A DNA stretch of 64,000 nucleotides from JBCBSZ01 sp039185015 (GTDB taxonomy: Bacteria; Actinomycetota; Acidimicrobiia; Acidimicrobiales; Poriferisodalaceae), in assembly GCA_039185015.1 (NCBI GenBank), contig JBCDAU010000024.1, positions 17,722 through 81,721 of the forward strand, read 5' to 3'. Position numbers and translations under genes: made by a program. The notes under the pieces were generated by a model that saw nothing but the letters and a program-made list of their open reading frames with translations, was not told the DNA's origin and did not search any database. Positions 42,046-50,312 of the stretch are shown here, piece by piece (the first letter of the stretch is position 1; every line of letters begins with the position of its first letter).

Positions 42046-42824
42046 GCCGACGCTCTCGCGACCTCGCCGACCTCACGGTGCTCCGCTACGTCCCCGGTGA
42101 TTCGGTCGTCCACCGCGCCGGGGCACTGGCGAAGATCCTCGTGCTCGTCGCCATGACCATCGCCCTCGCCGCACGGGCGTCATGGCCGGCGATCGCCACC
42201 GCTGGCGGCCTGGCGGTGGTCGGCTTCGTCGCCGCCGGGCTGCCGCTCGGGGTGCTGCCGAGGCCGCCACGGTTGCTCTGGTGGGGGCTGGGACTCTCGG
42301 CGACGTTGGCGGTCATCGCCGGTGGCGAGCCCGAGATCGTCGTGGCAGGCACGAGCTTCGAGGTCGGTGGGCTGGAGGCGTTCCTCCGGTTCTTCGCCCT
42401 CACGATCGTCGTGCTCGGCACCGCCGGGCTCGTGGGGTGGACGACACCGGCGGCCGATCTCACCCCGGCGATCGCCGCCATCCTCCGGCCGCTCCGACCG
42501 TTGCGCGTGCCCGTCGACGAGCTGGTCTCTGCACTTGCGCTCTCCGTCCGGGTGCTGCCCTTGCTGATCGACGAGATGCGCACGGTCGCGCTCGTGCTCC
42601 GGACGCGCGAGCCGAAGGACGACCGGAAGCTGTCGTCGCTCGTCCTCGACGTGATGGCGACGGTGGTCGCCACCTCGGTTCGACGTGCGGTCGAGCTCGG
42701 GGACGCCCTGATGACCCGAGGGGGGAGTCGGGTGCCGGCCAGCTCGACGCCCTTCGGGGTCCTCGACGGGTTGATCGTGGTCCTCGGCGTCGGTCTCGCC
42801 GTCGTGATGGTCGTCGCCGGTTAG
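42042..42824 (+). CDS. ECF transporter T component (EcfT/CbiQ family)
   Basis: 260 residues with about five to six membrane helices. The cytoplasmic coupling helices carry the family's Ala-Arg-Gly type signals in modified form (RTREPKDD and MTRGGSR). It connects the two ATPases to the S component. GTG 42042 overlaps the A2 stop by 4 nt. Last gene of the operon; the convergent EAL gene ends 2 bp later. Confidence 0.88.
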   Translation: MSRRSRDLADLTVLRYVPGDSVVHRAGALAKILVLVAMTIALAARASWPAIATAGGLAVVGFVAAGLPLGVLPRPPRLLWWGLGLSATLAVIAGGEPEIVVAGTSFEVGGLEAFLRFFALTIVVLGTAGLVGWTTPAADLTPAIAAILRPLRPLRVPVDELVSALALSVRVLPLLIDEMRTVALVLRTREPKDDRKLSSLVLDVMATVVATSVRRAVELGDALMTRGGSRVPASSTPFGVLDGLIVVLGVGLAVVMVVAG

Positions 42825-42825
42825 G

Positions 42826-44127
42826 TCAGCGCTCGCGGCGTGCGTCGTCGAGATGCGCGGCGACCGACGCATCGAACGCGTCCGGCGCGGCAGCGGTGGC
42901 CGCGGCCTCCTCCGGTGGGACCGGGCGCGAGAACAAGAACCCCTGCGCCTGATCGCAGCCGTACTCCAGGAGCAGTGAGAGCTGCTCGACCGACTCGACC
43001 CCCTCGGCCACGATCCGGCGCCCGATGCGGTGCGCCAGCGACACGATGCCCTCGACGAGGGCCGTCTCGCCGCGGCGGCGCCCGAGCTCGGACATGAAGC
43101 TGCGGTCGATCTTGACCTCGTCGAACGGGAGGCGCCGGAGCAGCGACAGGCTCGAGAACCCGGTACCGAAGTCGTCGAGCGACACCATCGCTCCGGCGTC
43201 GCGCAGCGCGCCCAGGTGGGTCGAGGCCCCGATCAGGTCGTCGAGCACGGCGGTCTCGGTCAGCTCCAGGGTCAGTCGAGCCGGGTCGATCGCGGCGTTG
43301 GCGGTCGCGCGAGCGACCACGGCGGCGACGTCGTCGAGGGCGAGCTGGCGGGCGGACAGGTTCACTGACACCTGCATCTCCGGCGAGGCGCCGGCGCGAT
43401 CCCAGGCGGCGAGGTCGTCAACCGCTCGCTCGATGGCCCAGCGACCGAACGGCACGATGGCCTCGCTCTCCTCGAGCAGCGGCACGAAGACCGCAGGTGA
43501 GCGCATTCGCCCGACGTCATCGGGCCACCGGGCGAGTGCCTCGAAGCCGACGACTCGGGCCGTGTGCAGATCGATCTTCGGCTGGTACCAGAGTCGGAGC
43601 TGGTCGTCGGCGATCGCCTCGGGGAGGTCGCGCCGGTACTGCCGAGCCTCGGTCCGACTCGCCCGATCGTCGGCGTGGAGGACGTGGACGTGGTCGTGGC
43701 GGCTGCGGGCGTCGTCGGTCGCACCGGCGAGGTCGGCGAGCAGCTCCAGCGGATCGTCGCCGGCCCCGAGCGCCCCGACAGCGACACCGAGCTGAGATCG
43801 CAGGAGCGTCGTCGGGGTGCCGTCGGCGGCCACGATGGCGGCCACGAGCTCGCCGGCGTCCGAGCCCAGGGTCTCGTCGACGTCGACCGGGCTGGGCCGG
43901 ACGACGAGCACCGTGCCGGCCTCCGGTTGGATGACGAGGTCGTCGGCGGCCGCGCAGGCACGAACCCGATCGCTCATCTCGCTCAGCATGCCGTCGGTGG
44001 CGGCCCAGCCGATGCGATGTCGTAGGTCGTGCAAGCCACCGATGCTGACCAGCAGCACCGTCGCCGGCGCCGCGTCGGTCAGCGTCCGAAGCAGGCCGCC
44101 CACCAGGCCAGCGTCGTCCGAGGACAT
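42826..44127 (-). CDS. c-di-GMP phosphodiesterase (EAL) with a decayed GGDEF domain
   Basis: 433 residues. About 1-165 is GGDEF-like in fold but has no GGDEF or GGEEF motif. The EAL domain follows with every key residue: FEALARW (196-198), SVNLSARQL, LELTE, LDDFGTGFSSL, VKIDRSF, VAEGVES and the Gln 20 residues after that Glu. It should cleave c-di-GMP, perhaps gated by the dead GGDEF part binding GTP. ATG 44127. The open frame continues far upstream to 46347, but that is antisense to glgP and is not part of the gene. Confidence 0.92.
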   Translation of the reverse strand: MSSDDAGLVGGLLRTLTDAAPATVLLVSIGGLHDLRHRIGWAATDGMLSEMSDRVRACAAADDLVIQPEAGTVLVVRPSPVDVDETLGSDAGELVAAIVAADGTPTTLLRSQLGVAVGALGAGDDPLELLADLAGATDDARSRHDHVHVLHADDRASRTEARQYRRDLPEAIADDQLRLWYQPKIDLHTARVVGFEALARWPDDVGRMRSPAVFVPLLEESEAIVPFGRWAIERAVDDLAAWDRAGASPEMQVSVNLSARQLALDDVAAVVARATANAAIDPARLTLELTETAVLDDLIGASTHLGALRDAGAMVSLDDFGTGFSSLSLLRRLPFDEVKIDRSFMSELGRRRGETALVEGIVSLAHRIGRRIVAEGVESVEQLSLLLEYGCDQAQGFLFSRPVPPEEAAATAAAPDAFDASVAAHLDDARRER

Positions 44128-44189
44128 GACGGCGCAGGGTACCCAAGCTCGGCGCGACCAGGGCGAACTCGATCGTCGGGTTCCCTCGG

Positions 44190-44195
44190 TACCGT
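44190..44195 (+). promoter_or_regulatory. -10-like TACCGT, 7 nt before the start codon
   Basis: TACCGT followed by GTCGCGC and GTG 44203; no Shine-Dalgarno sequence. It supports GTG 44203 as the glgP start, because the alternative GTG 44194 lies inside the hexamer. Confidence 0.4.
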
Positions 44196-44202
44196 GTCGC
44201 GC

Positions 44203-46734
44203 GTGCGCGCCCTCCACACCTTCACCGTCGCGACCGAGCTCCCCGATGCCCTCCAGCCGCTCAGCGCTCTGGCCCGGAACCTGGGTTGGGTCCAGCACGA
44301 CCGGGTCCGAGAGCTGTTCGCCCGGGTCGACCCCTCCTCGGTGGTCGACGGCTTCGAGCCCGTCAGCGTCCTCGCCTCGGCGGACCCCGACCACCTCGCC
44401 GCTCTCGCCGACGACCCCGACTTCGTGGCACGGGCCAAGAACGTCCTCGACGAGCTCCAGCGGGACCTCGACCGGCCGCGCTGGTTCCAGCTCCAGCGGC
44501 CGGAGTCCGGTCTCCGGTCGGTCGCGTACTTCTCGCCCGAGTTCGGCATCGCCGAATCGCTGCCCCAGTACTCCGGAGGTCTGGGCATCCTCGCCGGCGA
44601 TCACCTCAAGGCCGCGAACGACCTCGGCATCCCCCTCACCGGCATCGGGCTCTTCTACCGGCACGGGTACTTCCGGCAGTCGCTCGATCGACACGGGTGG
44701 CAGCACGAGGCCTACCCACGCCTCGAGCCCCGCCAGATGGCGCTGTCCGACACGGGCGTCATGGTCGAGGTCGATCTCGCCGGCGTCCGGGTGCGCGTCA
44801 GGGTGTGGAAGGCCGAGGTCGGCACGGTCGAGCTCTACCTGCTCGACACCGACGTCGACGGCAACGATGAGGCCGGCTCGACCATCACCGACCGCCTCTA
44901 CGGCGGCAGCTCCGAGCAGCGGATCCGCCAGGAGATCATCCTCGGCATCGGCGGGGTTCGGGCGTTGCGTGCGCTCGGCCACGACACCCAGGTGTTCCAC
45001 ATGAACGAGGGCCACGCTGGTTTCCTGGGTCTGGAGCGGATCCGGGAGCACGTGACCGGTCAGGGGATGAGCTTCGGTGAGGCGATCGAGGCGGCCCGGT
45101 CCGGGACGATCTTCACGACGCACACCCCGGTGCCGGCCGGCATCGATCGCTTCGGTCGTGATCTGGTCGAGCGGTACTTCGGTGGATGGGCTGCGGAGTG
45201 CGGGGTGAGCATCGAGGATCTCCTCGCCCTCGGGCACGAGCCCGGCACCGCTCACGGAGAGGTCTTCAACCTGGCCTGCATGGGCCTCCGCCTCTCCGAG
45301 CGGTCCAACGGCGTCGCCAAGCTCCACGGAGCGGTGAGCCGGGAGATGTTCAGCGGGGTCTGGCCGGACGTGCCGGTCGACGAGGTGCCGATCGGGCACG
45401 TCACCAACGGCGTGCACGCCCGGTCGTGGACCTCGGGCGAGATGTCCGACCTGCTCGACCGGCGGATCGGCTCGAACTGGCCGAGCGCTGAGCCGGACCG
45501 ATGGGACGAGCTGGAGCAGGTCAGCGACGCCGAGCTGTGGGCGGCCCGGCGCGCCGCCCGACAGCGGCTGGTCACCTACGCACGGCGCCACGTGCGGGAG
45601 GCCCTCGTCAAGCGAGGCCACTCTCCGGCCGAGGCGGCGTGGGCCGACACGATCCTCGATCCCGACGCGCTGACGATCGGCTTCGCGCGCCGCTTCGCGA
45701 CGTACAAGCGGGCGTCGCTGCTGCTGTCGGACAAGGACCGGCTCCGGCGTCTCCTGCTCGACCGGGAGCGGCCGGTGCAGTTCCTGTTCGCCGGCAAGGC
45801 GCATCCGGCCGACGAGCACGGCAAGCGGCTCCTGCAGCTGATCTTCGAGGCGGCGGCCGATCCTGATCTCCGCCATCGCATCGTGCTGCTCGACGACTAC
45901 GACATCGCCGTCGGCCGAGCGATGTACCACGGGGTCGACGTGTGGCTGAACACGCCTCGTCGCCCGATGGAAGCGTGCGGCACCAGCGGCATGAAGGTCG
46001 TCTTCAACGGCGCGCTGAACCTGTCGATCCTCGACGGGTGGTGGGACGAGATGTACGAGCCGCGCGTCGGTTGGGCCATCCCGTCGTTCGACGACGTCGA
46101 GGACGTCGACGCCCGAGATCTGCTCGAGTCGCAGTCGCTGCTGGCCATGCTCGAGGACGATGTCGTCCCGTCCTTCTACGCCCGCGGCGTCGACGGCAAC
46201 CCGGGTGGCTGGCTCACCAGGGTCCGCGACTCCATCCGGATCCTCGGGCCGAAGGTGACGGCCTCCCGGATGCTGCGCGACTACGTCGACGACCTCTACG
46301 TCCCGGCCGCCAACCGAGTCGATCCGCTCCTCGCCGACGGTGCCCAACGGGCCCGTGACCTCGCCGGGTGGAAGCGGCGGGTGCTCGGAGCCTGGTCGGA
46401 TGTCGCCGTGCGGTCGGTGTGGGTGGAGCCGTCCGGTTCACGCGAGCAGCAGGTCGGCGCCGAGGTCGCCCTGGGCGGCCTCGATCCGGCCGACGTGCGC
46501 GTCCAGGTGCTGGTCGGGCGGGTCGACGCCGACGACGAGATCGTCGAGGCCGCCGGCATGGACATGACCCACGATGGCGATGGCGACGGCGTGCACGGCT
46601 ACCGCGGTGACGTGGGCGTCGACCAGACCGGCACCTTCGGACTGACCGTGCGGGTCGTGCCCGCCCATCCCGACCTGGCCGGGTGGAGCGAGCTGGGTCG
46701 GGCCCGCTTCGCCCAGGGCGAGTCGATCGGTTGA
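44203..46734 (+). CDS. glgP: Alpha-glucan (glycogen) phosphorylase
   Basis: 843 residues. Releases glucose-1-phosphate from glycogen or maltodextrin. Markers: YFSPEFGIAESLPQYSGGLG near residue 105, MNEGHAGFLGLERI, and the PLP-binding Lys in EACGTSGMKVVFNGALNLS. It belongs to the shorter bacterial alpha-glucan phosphorylase type rather than the E. coli MalP type. I use GTG 44203 (MRALHTFTV) since homologues begin so; GTG 44194 is possible. It heads the glycogen cluster with glgB and glgA. Confidence 0.93.
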   Translation: MRALHTFTVATELPDALQPLSALARNLGWVQHDRVRELFARVDPSSVVDGFEPVSVLASADPDHLAALADDPDFVARAKNVLDELQRDLDRPRWFQLQRPESGLRSVAYFSPEFGIAESLPQYSGGLGILAGDHLKAANDLGIPLTGIGLFYRHGYFRQSLDRHGWQHEAYPRLEPRQMALSDTGVMVEVDLAGVRVRVRVWKAEVGTVELYLLDTDVDGNDEAGSTITDRLYGGSSEQRIRQEIILGIGGVRALRALGHDTQVFHMNEGHAGFLGLERIREHVTGQGMSFGEAIEAARSGTIFTTHTPVPAGIDRFGRDLVERYFGGWAAECGVSIEDLLALGHEPGTAHGEVFNLACMGLRLSERSNGVAKLHGAVSREMFSGVWPDVPVDEVPIGHVTNGVHARSWTSGEMSDLLDRRIGSNWPSAEPDRWDELEQVSDAELWAARRAARQRLVTYARRHVREALVKRGHSPAEAAWADTILDPDALTIGFARRFATYKRASLLLSDKDRLRRLLLDRERPVQFLFAGKAHPADEHGKRLLQLIFEAAADPDLRHRIVLLDDYDIAVGRAMYHGVDVWLNTPRRPMEACGTSGMKVVFNGALNLSILDGWWDEMYEPRVGWAIPSFDDVEDVDARDLLESQSLLAMLEDDVVPSFYARGVDGNPGGWLTRVRDSIRILGPKVTASRMLRDYVDDLYVPAANRVDPLLADGAQRARDLAGWKRRVLGAWSDVAVRSVWVEPSGSREQQVGAEVALGGLDPADVRVQVLVGRVDADDEIVEAAGMDMTHDGDGDGVHGYRGDVGVDQTGTFGLTVRVVPAHPDLAGWSELGRARFAQGESIG

Positions 46735-47378
46735 CCACGGCGGCCGAGGTGTGGGCCGGGCTCGACGAGCCCTGGCACGCCGCCTTCGATGAGGCGTGGA
46801 CCTCGTGGACCGAGGGCAACTTCGGCATCGGTGCCGTCCTGTTCGATCCGGTCGCCCGACGAATCGTCACCCGGGGCCGCAACCGGGTGACCGAGCCGAA
46901 GCCGGGCGAGCGGCAGCTCGGCGGCAACATGCTCGCCCACGCCGAGATGAACGCCTTCGCCGGGATGGAGTCGTGGGACGCACGAGGGCTGCATCTCTAC
47001 ACGACGCTGGAACCGTGCCTGATGTGCGCTGCGACGGCCACCCAGCTTCGGGTCGAGCACGTCCACCTGGCCGTCGACGACGAGTTCTACGACGGCCTCC
47101 ACGAGGTCTGGGCGGAGCATCCCTTCACCGCCAAGCGCACGCCGTCCCGTACGGGCCCGTTCGCCGGTGGCGCTGCTCGTCTCGCTTCGTTCGCCCGGTT
47201 GCTCCCGCTGACCTTCACGCACGATCGGTTGTCTGGTCAGAACGCCTGGGCCGAGGCCCGCAGACGGGTTCCCGCTCTGGCTGCGCTGGCCGGCGACCAG
47301 GATGTGCGTCACCGCCTCCGAGCCTGCGACTCCGCCGAGGCCGGGCTGACCGAACTCTGGGACGAGCTTCCTCACTGA
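46731..47378 (+). CDS. Zinc-dependent nucleoside/cytidine-type deaminase, C terminus possibly exchanged
   Basis: 215 residues. The deaminase zinc motifs are intact: LAHAEMNAF (His and catalytic Glu) and LEPCLMCAAT (Cys-x2-Cys). Similar to guanine/cytosine and tRNA-adenosine deaminases, but the substrate is not clear. TTG start overlaps the glgP stop by 4 nt. The last 11 codons (47343-47378, GLTELWDELPH) reappear nearly intact at 48318-48353 as ALTELWDDLPG, next to the glgB stop. The second copy probably is the original end, and a segment has been inserted between. Confidence 0.8.
   Translation: MTTAAEVWAGLDEPWHAAFDEAWTSWTEGNFGIGAVLFDPVARRIVTRGRNRVTEPKPGERQLGGNMLAHAEMNAFAGMESWDARGLHLYTTLEPCLMCAATATQLRVEHVHLAVDDEFYDGLHEVWAEHPFTAKRTPSRTGPFAGGAARLASFARLLPLTFTHDRLSGQNAWAEARRRVPALAALAGDQDVRHRLRACDSAEAGLTELWDELPH
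47343..47378 (+). repeat. Left copy of the deaminase 3' end duplication
   Basis: The last 12 codons of the deaminase, including its stop. Codon by codon it matches 48318-48353 with only a few base differences, mostly at third positions. Confidence 0.75.
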
Positions 47379-47764
47379 TGGCCGCAGAACCGGAGAGCCC
47401 GGGATCAGGGAGGTCGGTCCTGAACCGTGACGCGATGGTGCGTATCGGCGGGGCCATCTCGGCATGTGTCTCGACGGTCGTCGTCAGGCAGATGACGACG
47501 GCTCACCTTGTCGTGAACCTGACTCTGCTCGGCATCACCTGCTGGACGCTGTGGTTCATCGTGTCGAAGGCGCTGCAGCGACAACGCGCGTTGTGGCCCT
47601 ACGTCTTGGGTATCACCGTGCCGACGTGGTGGCTCTGGGCGTGGGGACTGAACGGTCAACGTGAGGGTGACCCGGAGCTGGTTGGGGGCCTGTACGCGAT
47701 GGGACTCGTCGGTTGCCAGGTCGTGGTGTGTGGTGCTGTGGCGTGGGTCTTCGGCAGATCATGA
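47378..47764 (+). CDS. Small polytopic membrane protein, unknown
   Basis: 128 residues with about three to four hydrophobic helices (for example LVVNLTLLGITCWTLWFIVS and MGLVGCQVVVCGAVAWVFG). I do not recognise a family. ATG overlaps the deaminase stop by 1 nt. Codon use has more A/T in third positions than nearby genes, and it lies inside the segment bounded by the duplicated deaminase end, so I think it came in with that segment. Confidence 0.6.
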   Translation: MAAEPESPGSGRSVLNRDAMVRIGGAISACVSTVVVRQMTTAHLVVNLTLLGITCWTLWFIVSKALQRQRALWPYVLGITVPTWWLWAWGLNGQREGDPELVGGLYAMGLVGCQVVVCGAVAWVFGRS

Positions 47765-47913
47765 GCCGGTCGGACTCACCTCTCGCTTCCCGTGTCGACG
47801 ATCGAGTCCCATGCGACCGGGAACCCCCACAGCTGAGGAGGGGCGACGAGCATCGCGGTGGTGCAGGCTGCAGGCCGCGATCATCCGCCCCGAAGAGCGG
47901 GTTGGTCGGCCCG

Positions 47914-47919
47914 TACGCT
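47914..47919 (+). promoter_or_regulatory. -10-like TACGCT, 7 nt before vapB
   Basis: TACGCT followed by GGTCGAC and the ATG at 47927, no Shine-Dalgarno sequence: a leaderless arrangement. The 160 bp upstream (47765-47913) show no gene I can support. Confidence 0.4.
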
Positions 47920-47926
47920 GGTCGAC

Positions 47927-48154
47927 ATGGCCATGGTTGAGCTGCCCGATGAGACGATGTGTCGCCTCGAGGCCGCCGCCCTTCGGCGCGGCGTTCGGGT
48001 CGAGACGTTGATCGAGGAGTTCGCTGCGGCGCTGCCGAGCGATGTTCCGGGGTCCGGCCCGCGCCGGTTGGCGTTCGGGGCGATCGGAGAAACCGAGCAC
48101 GGCATCACCGATCGGATCGATGATCTGCTCGCTGACGGCTTCGGACGCAGCTGA
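47927..48154 (+). CDS. VapB-like antitoxin, orphaned
   Basis: 75 residues. The N-terminal half (MAMVELPDETMCRLEAAALR) resembles a ribbon-helix-helix DNA-binding domain. The C-terminal half, with RRLAFGAIGET and the ending DDLLADGFGRS, is the toxin-neutralising tail typical of actinobacterial VapB. Its stop touches the vapC remnant, the standard order for vapBC. Because the toxin is broken, it may be free to act on another VapC or simply be decaying. Confidence 0.75.
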   Translation: MAMVELPDETMCRLEAAALRRGVRVETLIEEFAAALPSDVPGSGPRRLAFGAIGETEHGITDRIDDLLADGFGRS

Positions 48155-48311
48155 GTCCTGCTCGTCGTCGACACCGGGCCACTCGTCGCAGCGGCTGATC
48201 GTCGCGACCGACACCACGCCGCTTGTCTCGAGTCGACTGGCGACGCTGGACCGTCGCCACTTCAGCGTGGTCCGACCATCGCATGTCGAAGCCTTGGATC
48301 TGCTGCCGTGA
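48155..48311 (+). pseudogene. vapC toxin remnant (PIN domain, internally deleted and frameshifted)
   Basis: From 48155 the frame reads VLLVVDTGPLVAAADRRDRH, the start of a VapC PIN domain with its first catalytic Asp. Near 48225 the match jumps to another frame and ends at 48311 as LATLDRRHFSVVRPSHVEAL...LP, the C-terminal end of the same family including its last Asp region. About 70-80 residues of the middle, carrying other acidic active-site residues, are missing. A start codon is also lacking (GTC where GTG is expected). Not functional as a nuclease. Confidence 0.82.
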
Positions 48312-48317
48312 TCGGCC

Positions 48318-48353
48318 GCCCTGACCGAGCTCTGGGACGACCTGCCGGGCTAG
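48318..48353 (+). pseudogene. Orphan duplicate of the deaminase 3' end
   Basis: Reads ALTELWDDLPG then TAG, matching the deaminase ending GLTELWDELPH. Its TAG overlaps the convergent glgB stop (CTAG at 48350-48353), so this copy is probably the ancestral gene end, cut off by insertion of about 940 bp. Confidence 0.72.
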
Positions 48354-50242
48354 CGGTCGTCGAGGAGCATCACGAGCGACATCGGTGGCAGGTCGAGCAC
48401 GACCGACGCCGGGCGCCCGTGGGAGGGCACCGATGACGACTCAACGCCCACGGCGGGCCAGTAGCCGGATCCGCCATAGGTCGGGTCGTCGGAGTTGGCG
48501 ACGACGGTCCACGACATGCCGCCCGGCACACCGACCCGGTACTCGGGTCGCGGCACCGGGGTGGCGTTGAGCACGGCGAGCAGTGGGTGGCCGTGGTGGT
48601 CGCGGCGGAGCAGCGCGAAGACGCTGTTCTCCCGGTCGTCGGCCACGACCCAGTCGAGCCCGTCGCCCTCGCAGTCACGCTCGTGGAGCGCGGGCACCGA
48701 CTGGTGGAGTCGGTTGAGGTGGCCGACCCACGCGAGCATCCCGGCGTGCAGCTCGTCGTCGAGCAGGTGCCAGTCGAGCGAGCGCTCGTGGCTCCACTCC
48801 TGGACCTGGCCGAACTCGCCGCCCATGAAGAGCAGCTTCTTGCCGGGCTGCGCGTGCTGCCAGCCGTAGAGGAGGCGGAGGTTGGCGAACTGCTGCCACC
48901 GGTCGCCGGGCATCTTGCCGAGCAGCGAGCCCTTGCCGTGGACGACCTCGTCGTGCGAGAGCGGGAGCACGTAGTTCTCGCTCGCCACGTAGAGGCTGCG
49001 GAAGGTCAGCTGGTCGTGGTGGAACCGGCGGTGGATGGGGTCCTTCGACAGGAAGTCGAGGGTGTCGTGCATCCACCCCATGTCCCACTTGAAGCCGAAG
49101 CCGAGACCGCCGACGTCGGGCGGCCGCGACACCATCGGCCAGGCGGTCGACTCCTCGGCGATCGTGACGATGTCGGGGTACGCCTCGTACAGCGCGGCGT
49201 TGCACTGACGGAGGAACGCGATGGCGTCGAGGTCCTCCTTGCCGCCGTAGGCGTTGGGGGACCACTCGCCGTCCTTGCGGGAGTAGTCGAGGTAGAGCAT
49301 CGATGCGACGGCATCGACCCGCAGCCCGTCGACGTGGTAGCGCTCGATCCAGTTCCGGCCCGAGGACAGCAGGAACGAGCGCACCTCGTTGCGGCCGTAG
49401 TTGAACGACAGCGAGCCCCAGTCGGGATGGATCCGGCGGCGGGGATCGAGGTGCTCGTAGAGGTACGTGCCGTCGAAGTAGCCGAGGCCGTGCTCGTCGG
49501 ACGGGAAGTGCGACGGCACCCAGTCGACGATGACCCCGATGCCGTGCTGGTGCAGGTGGTCGACCATCCAGCAGAAGTCGTCGGGGGTGCCGAAGCGGGA
49601 GGTCGGGGCGAAGAAGCCGGTGCCCTGGTACCCCCACGAGCCGTCGAAGGGGAACTCGGCGACGGGGAGCACCTCGACGTGCGTGAAGCCGTGCGCCGTG
49701 CAGTGGTCGGCCAGCTCGACGCCGAGCTCCCGGTAGGTCAGCCACCGGTCGCCGTCCTCGACCTTGCGCTTCCACGAGCCGAGGTGGACCTCGTAGATCG
49801 ACATCGGCCGGTCCCGAGCCTGCCGCTCGCCTCGGGAGGCGAGCCAGTCGGCGTCGTTCCACTCGTGGCCGAGCTCCCACACGACCGACGCCGTGCGCGG
49901 TGGGGTCTCGGCGAAGGCTGCGACGGGGTCCGCCTTGTCGACCACGTAGCCGTGCTTCGACCGGACGCGGAGCTTGTAGATCGCGCCCGAGCCGACACCC
50001 GGGATGAAGCTCTCCCACAGCCCGGTCGAATCCACAGCACCGAGGTGGTCCGCGTCGCCGTTCCAGCCGTTGAAGTCACCGACCACCGACACGGCGTCGG
50101 CGTCGGGCGCCCAGACCCGGAACACGGTGCCGCCGTCGACCGGCAGCGCCCCGAGGCGATCGAAGAGCCGGGTGTGCGTGCCCTCGTTGAAGAGGTGGAG
50201 ATCGTGATCGCCGAGGACGGCGACGTCCGGGACGGGGGCCAT
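48350..50242 (-). CDS. glgB: 1,4-alpha-glucan branching enzyme
   Basis: 630 residues, GH13. Adds alpha-1,6 branches to glycogen. A CBM48 domain (about 40-115: FRVWAPDADAVSVVGDFNGW), then the barrel with EVLPVAEFPFDGSWGYQGTG, the nucleophile Asp in DGLRVDAVASMLYLDY, the acid Glu in TIAEESTAWP and the third Asp in LSHDEVVHGKGSL. It lacks the extra N-terminal domain of 730-residue GlgB. Divergent from glgA by 70 bp; convergent with the deaminase remnant. Confidence 0.96.
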   Translation of the reverse strand: MAPVPDVAVLGDHDLHLFNEGTHTRLFDRLGALPVDGGTVFRVWAPDADAVSVVGDFNGWNGDADHLGAVDSTGLWESFIPGVGSGAIYKLRVRSKHGYVVDKADPVAAFAETPPRTASVVWELGHEWNDADWLASRGERQARDRPMSIYEVHLGSWKRKVEDGDRWLTYRELGVELADHCTAHGFTHVEVLPVAEFPFDGSWGYQGTGFFAPTSRFGTPDDFCWMVDHLHQHGIGVIVDWVPSHFPSDEHGLGYFDGTYLYEHLDPRRRIHPDWGSLSFNYGRNEVRSFLLSSGRNWIERYHVDGLRVDAVASMLYLDYSRKDGEWSPNAYGGKEDLDAIAFLRQCNAALYEAYPDIVTIAEESTAWPMVSRPPDVGGLGFGFKWDMGWMHDTLDFLSKDPIHRRFHHDQLTFRSLYVASENYVLPLSHDEVVHGKGSLLGKMPGDRWQQFANLRLLYGWQHAQPGKKLLFMGGEFGQVQEWSHERSLDWHLLDDELHAGMLAWVGHLNRLHQSVPALHERDCEGDGLDWVVADDRENSVFALLRRDHHGHPLLAVLNATPVPRPEYRVGVPGGMSWTVVANSDDPTYGGSGYWPAVGVESSSVPSHGRPASVVLDLPPMSLVMLLDDR

Positions 50243-50312
50243 GGCGCCACAGGCTCGCCGGGGAGGTGGGGGAGGTCAAGCGCCGGCGCGGCGAAGTGGC
50301 ATCGTTGGCGGC

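Noticed and set aside
42826..46347. Very long minus-strand open frame, 1173 codons
   Set aside because: Only the first part (42826-44127, the EAL protein) has family motifs. The rest is antisense to glgP and exists because stop codons are rare in GC-rich DNA.
47378..48353. IS element or transposon as the cause of the deaminase end duplication
   Set aside because: No transposase and no terminal inverted repeats are seen; the duplicated flank is diverged and codes for protein, unlike a short target-site duplication.
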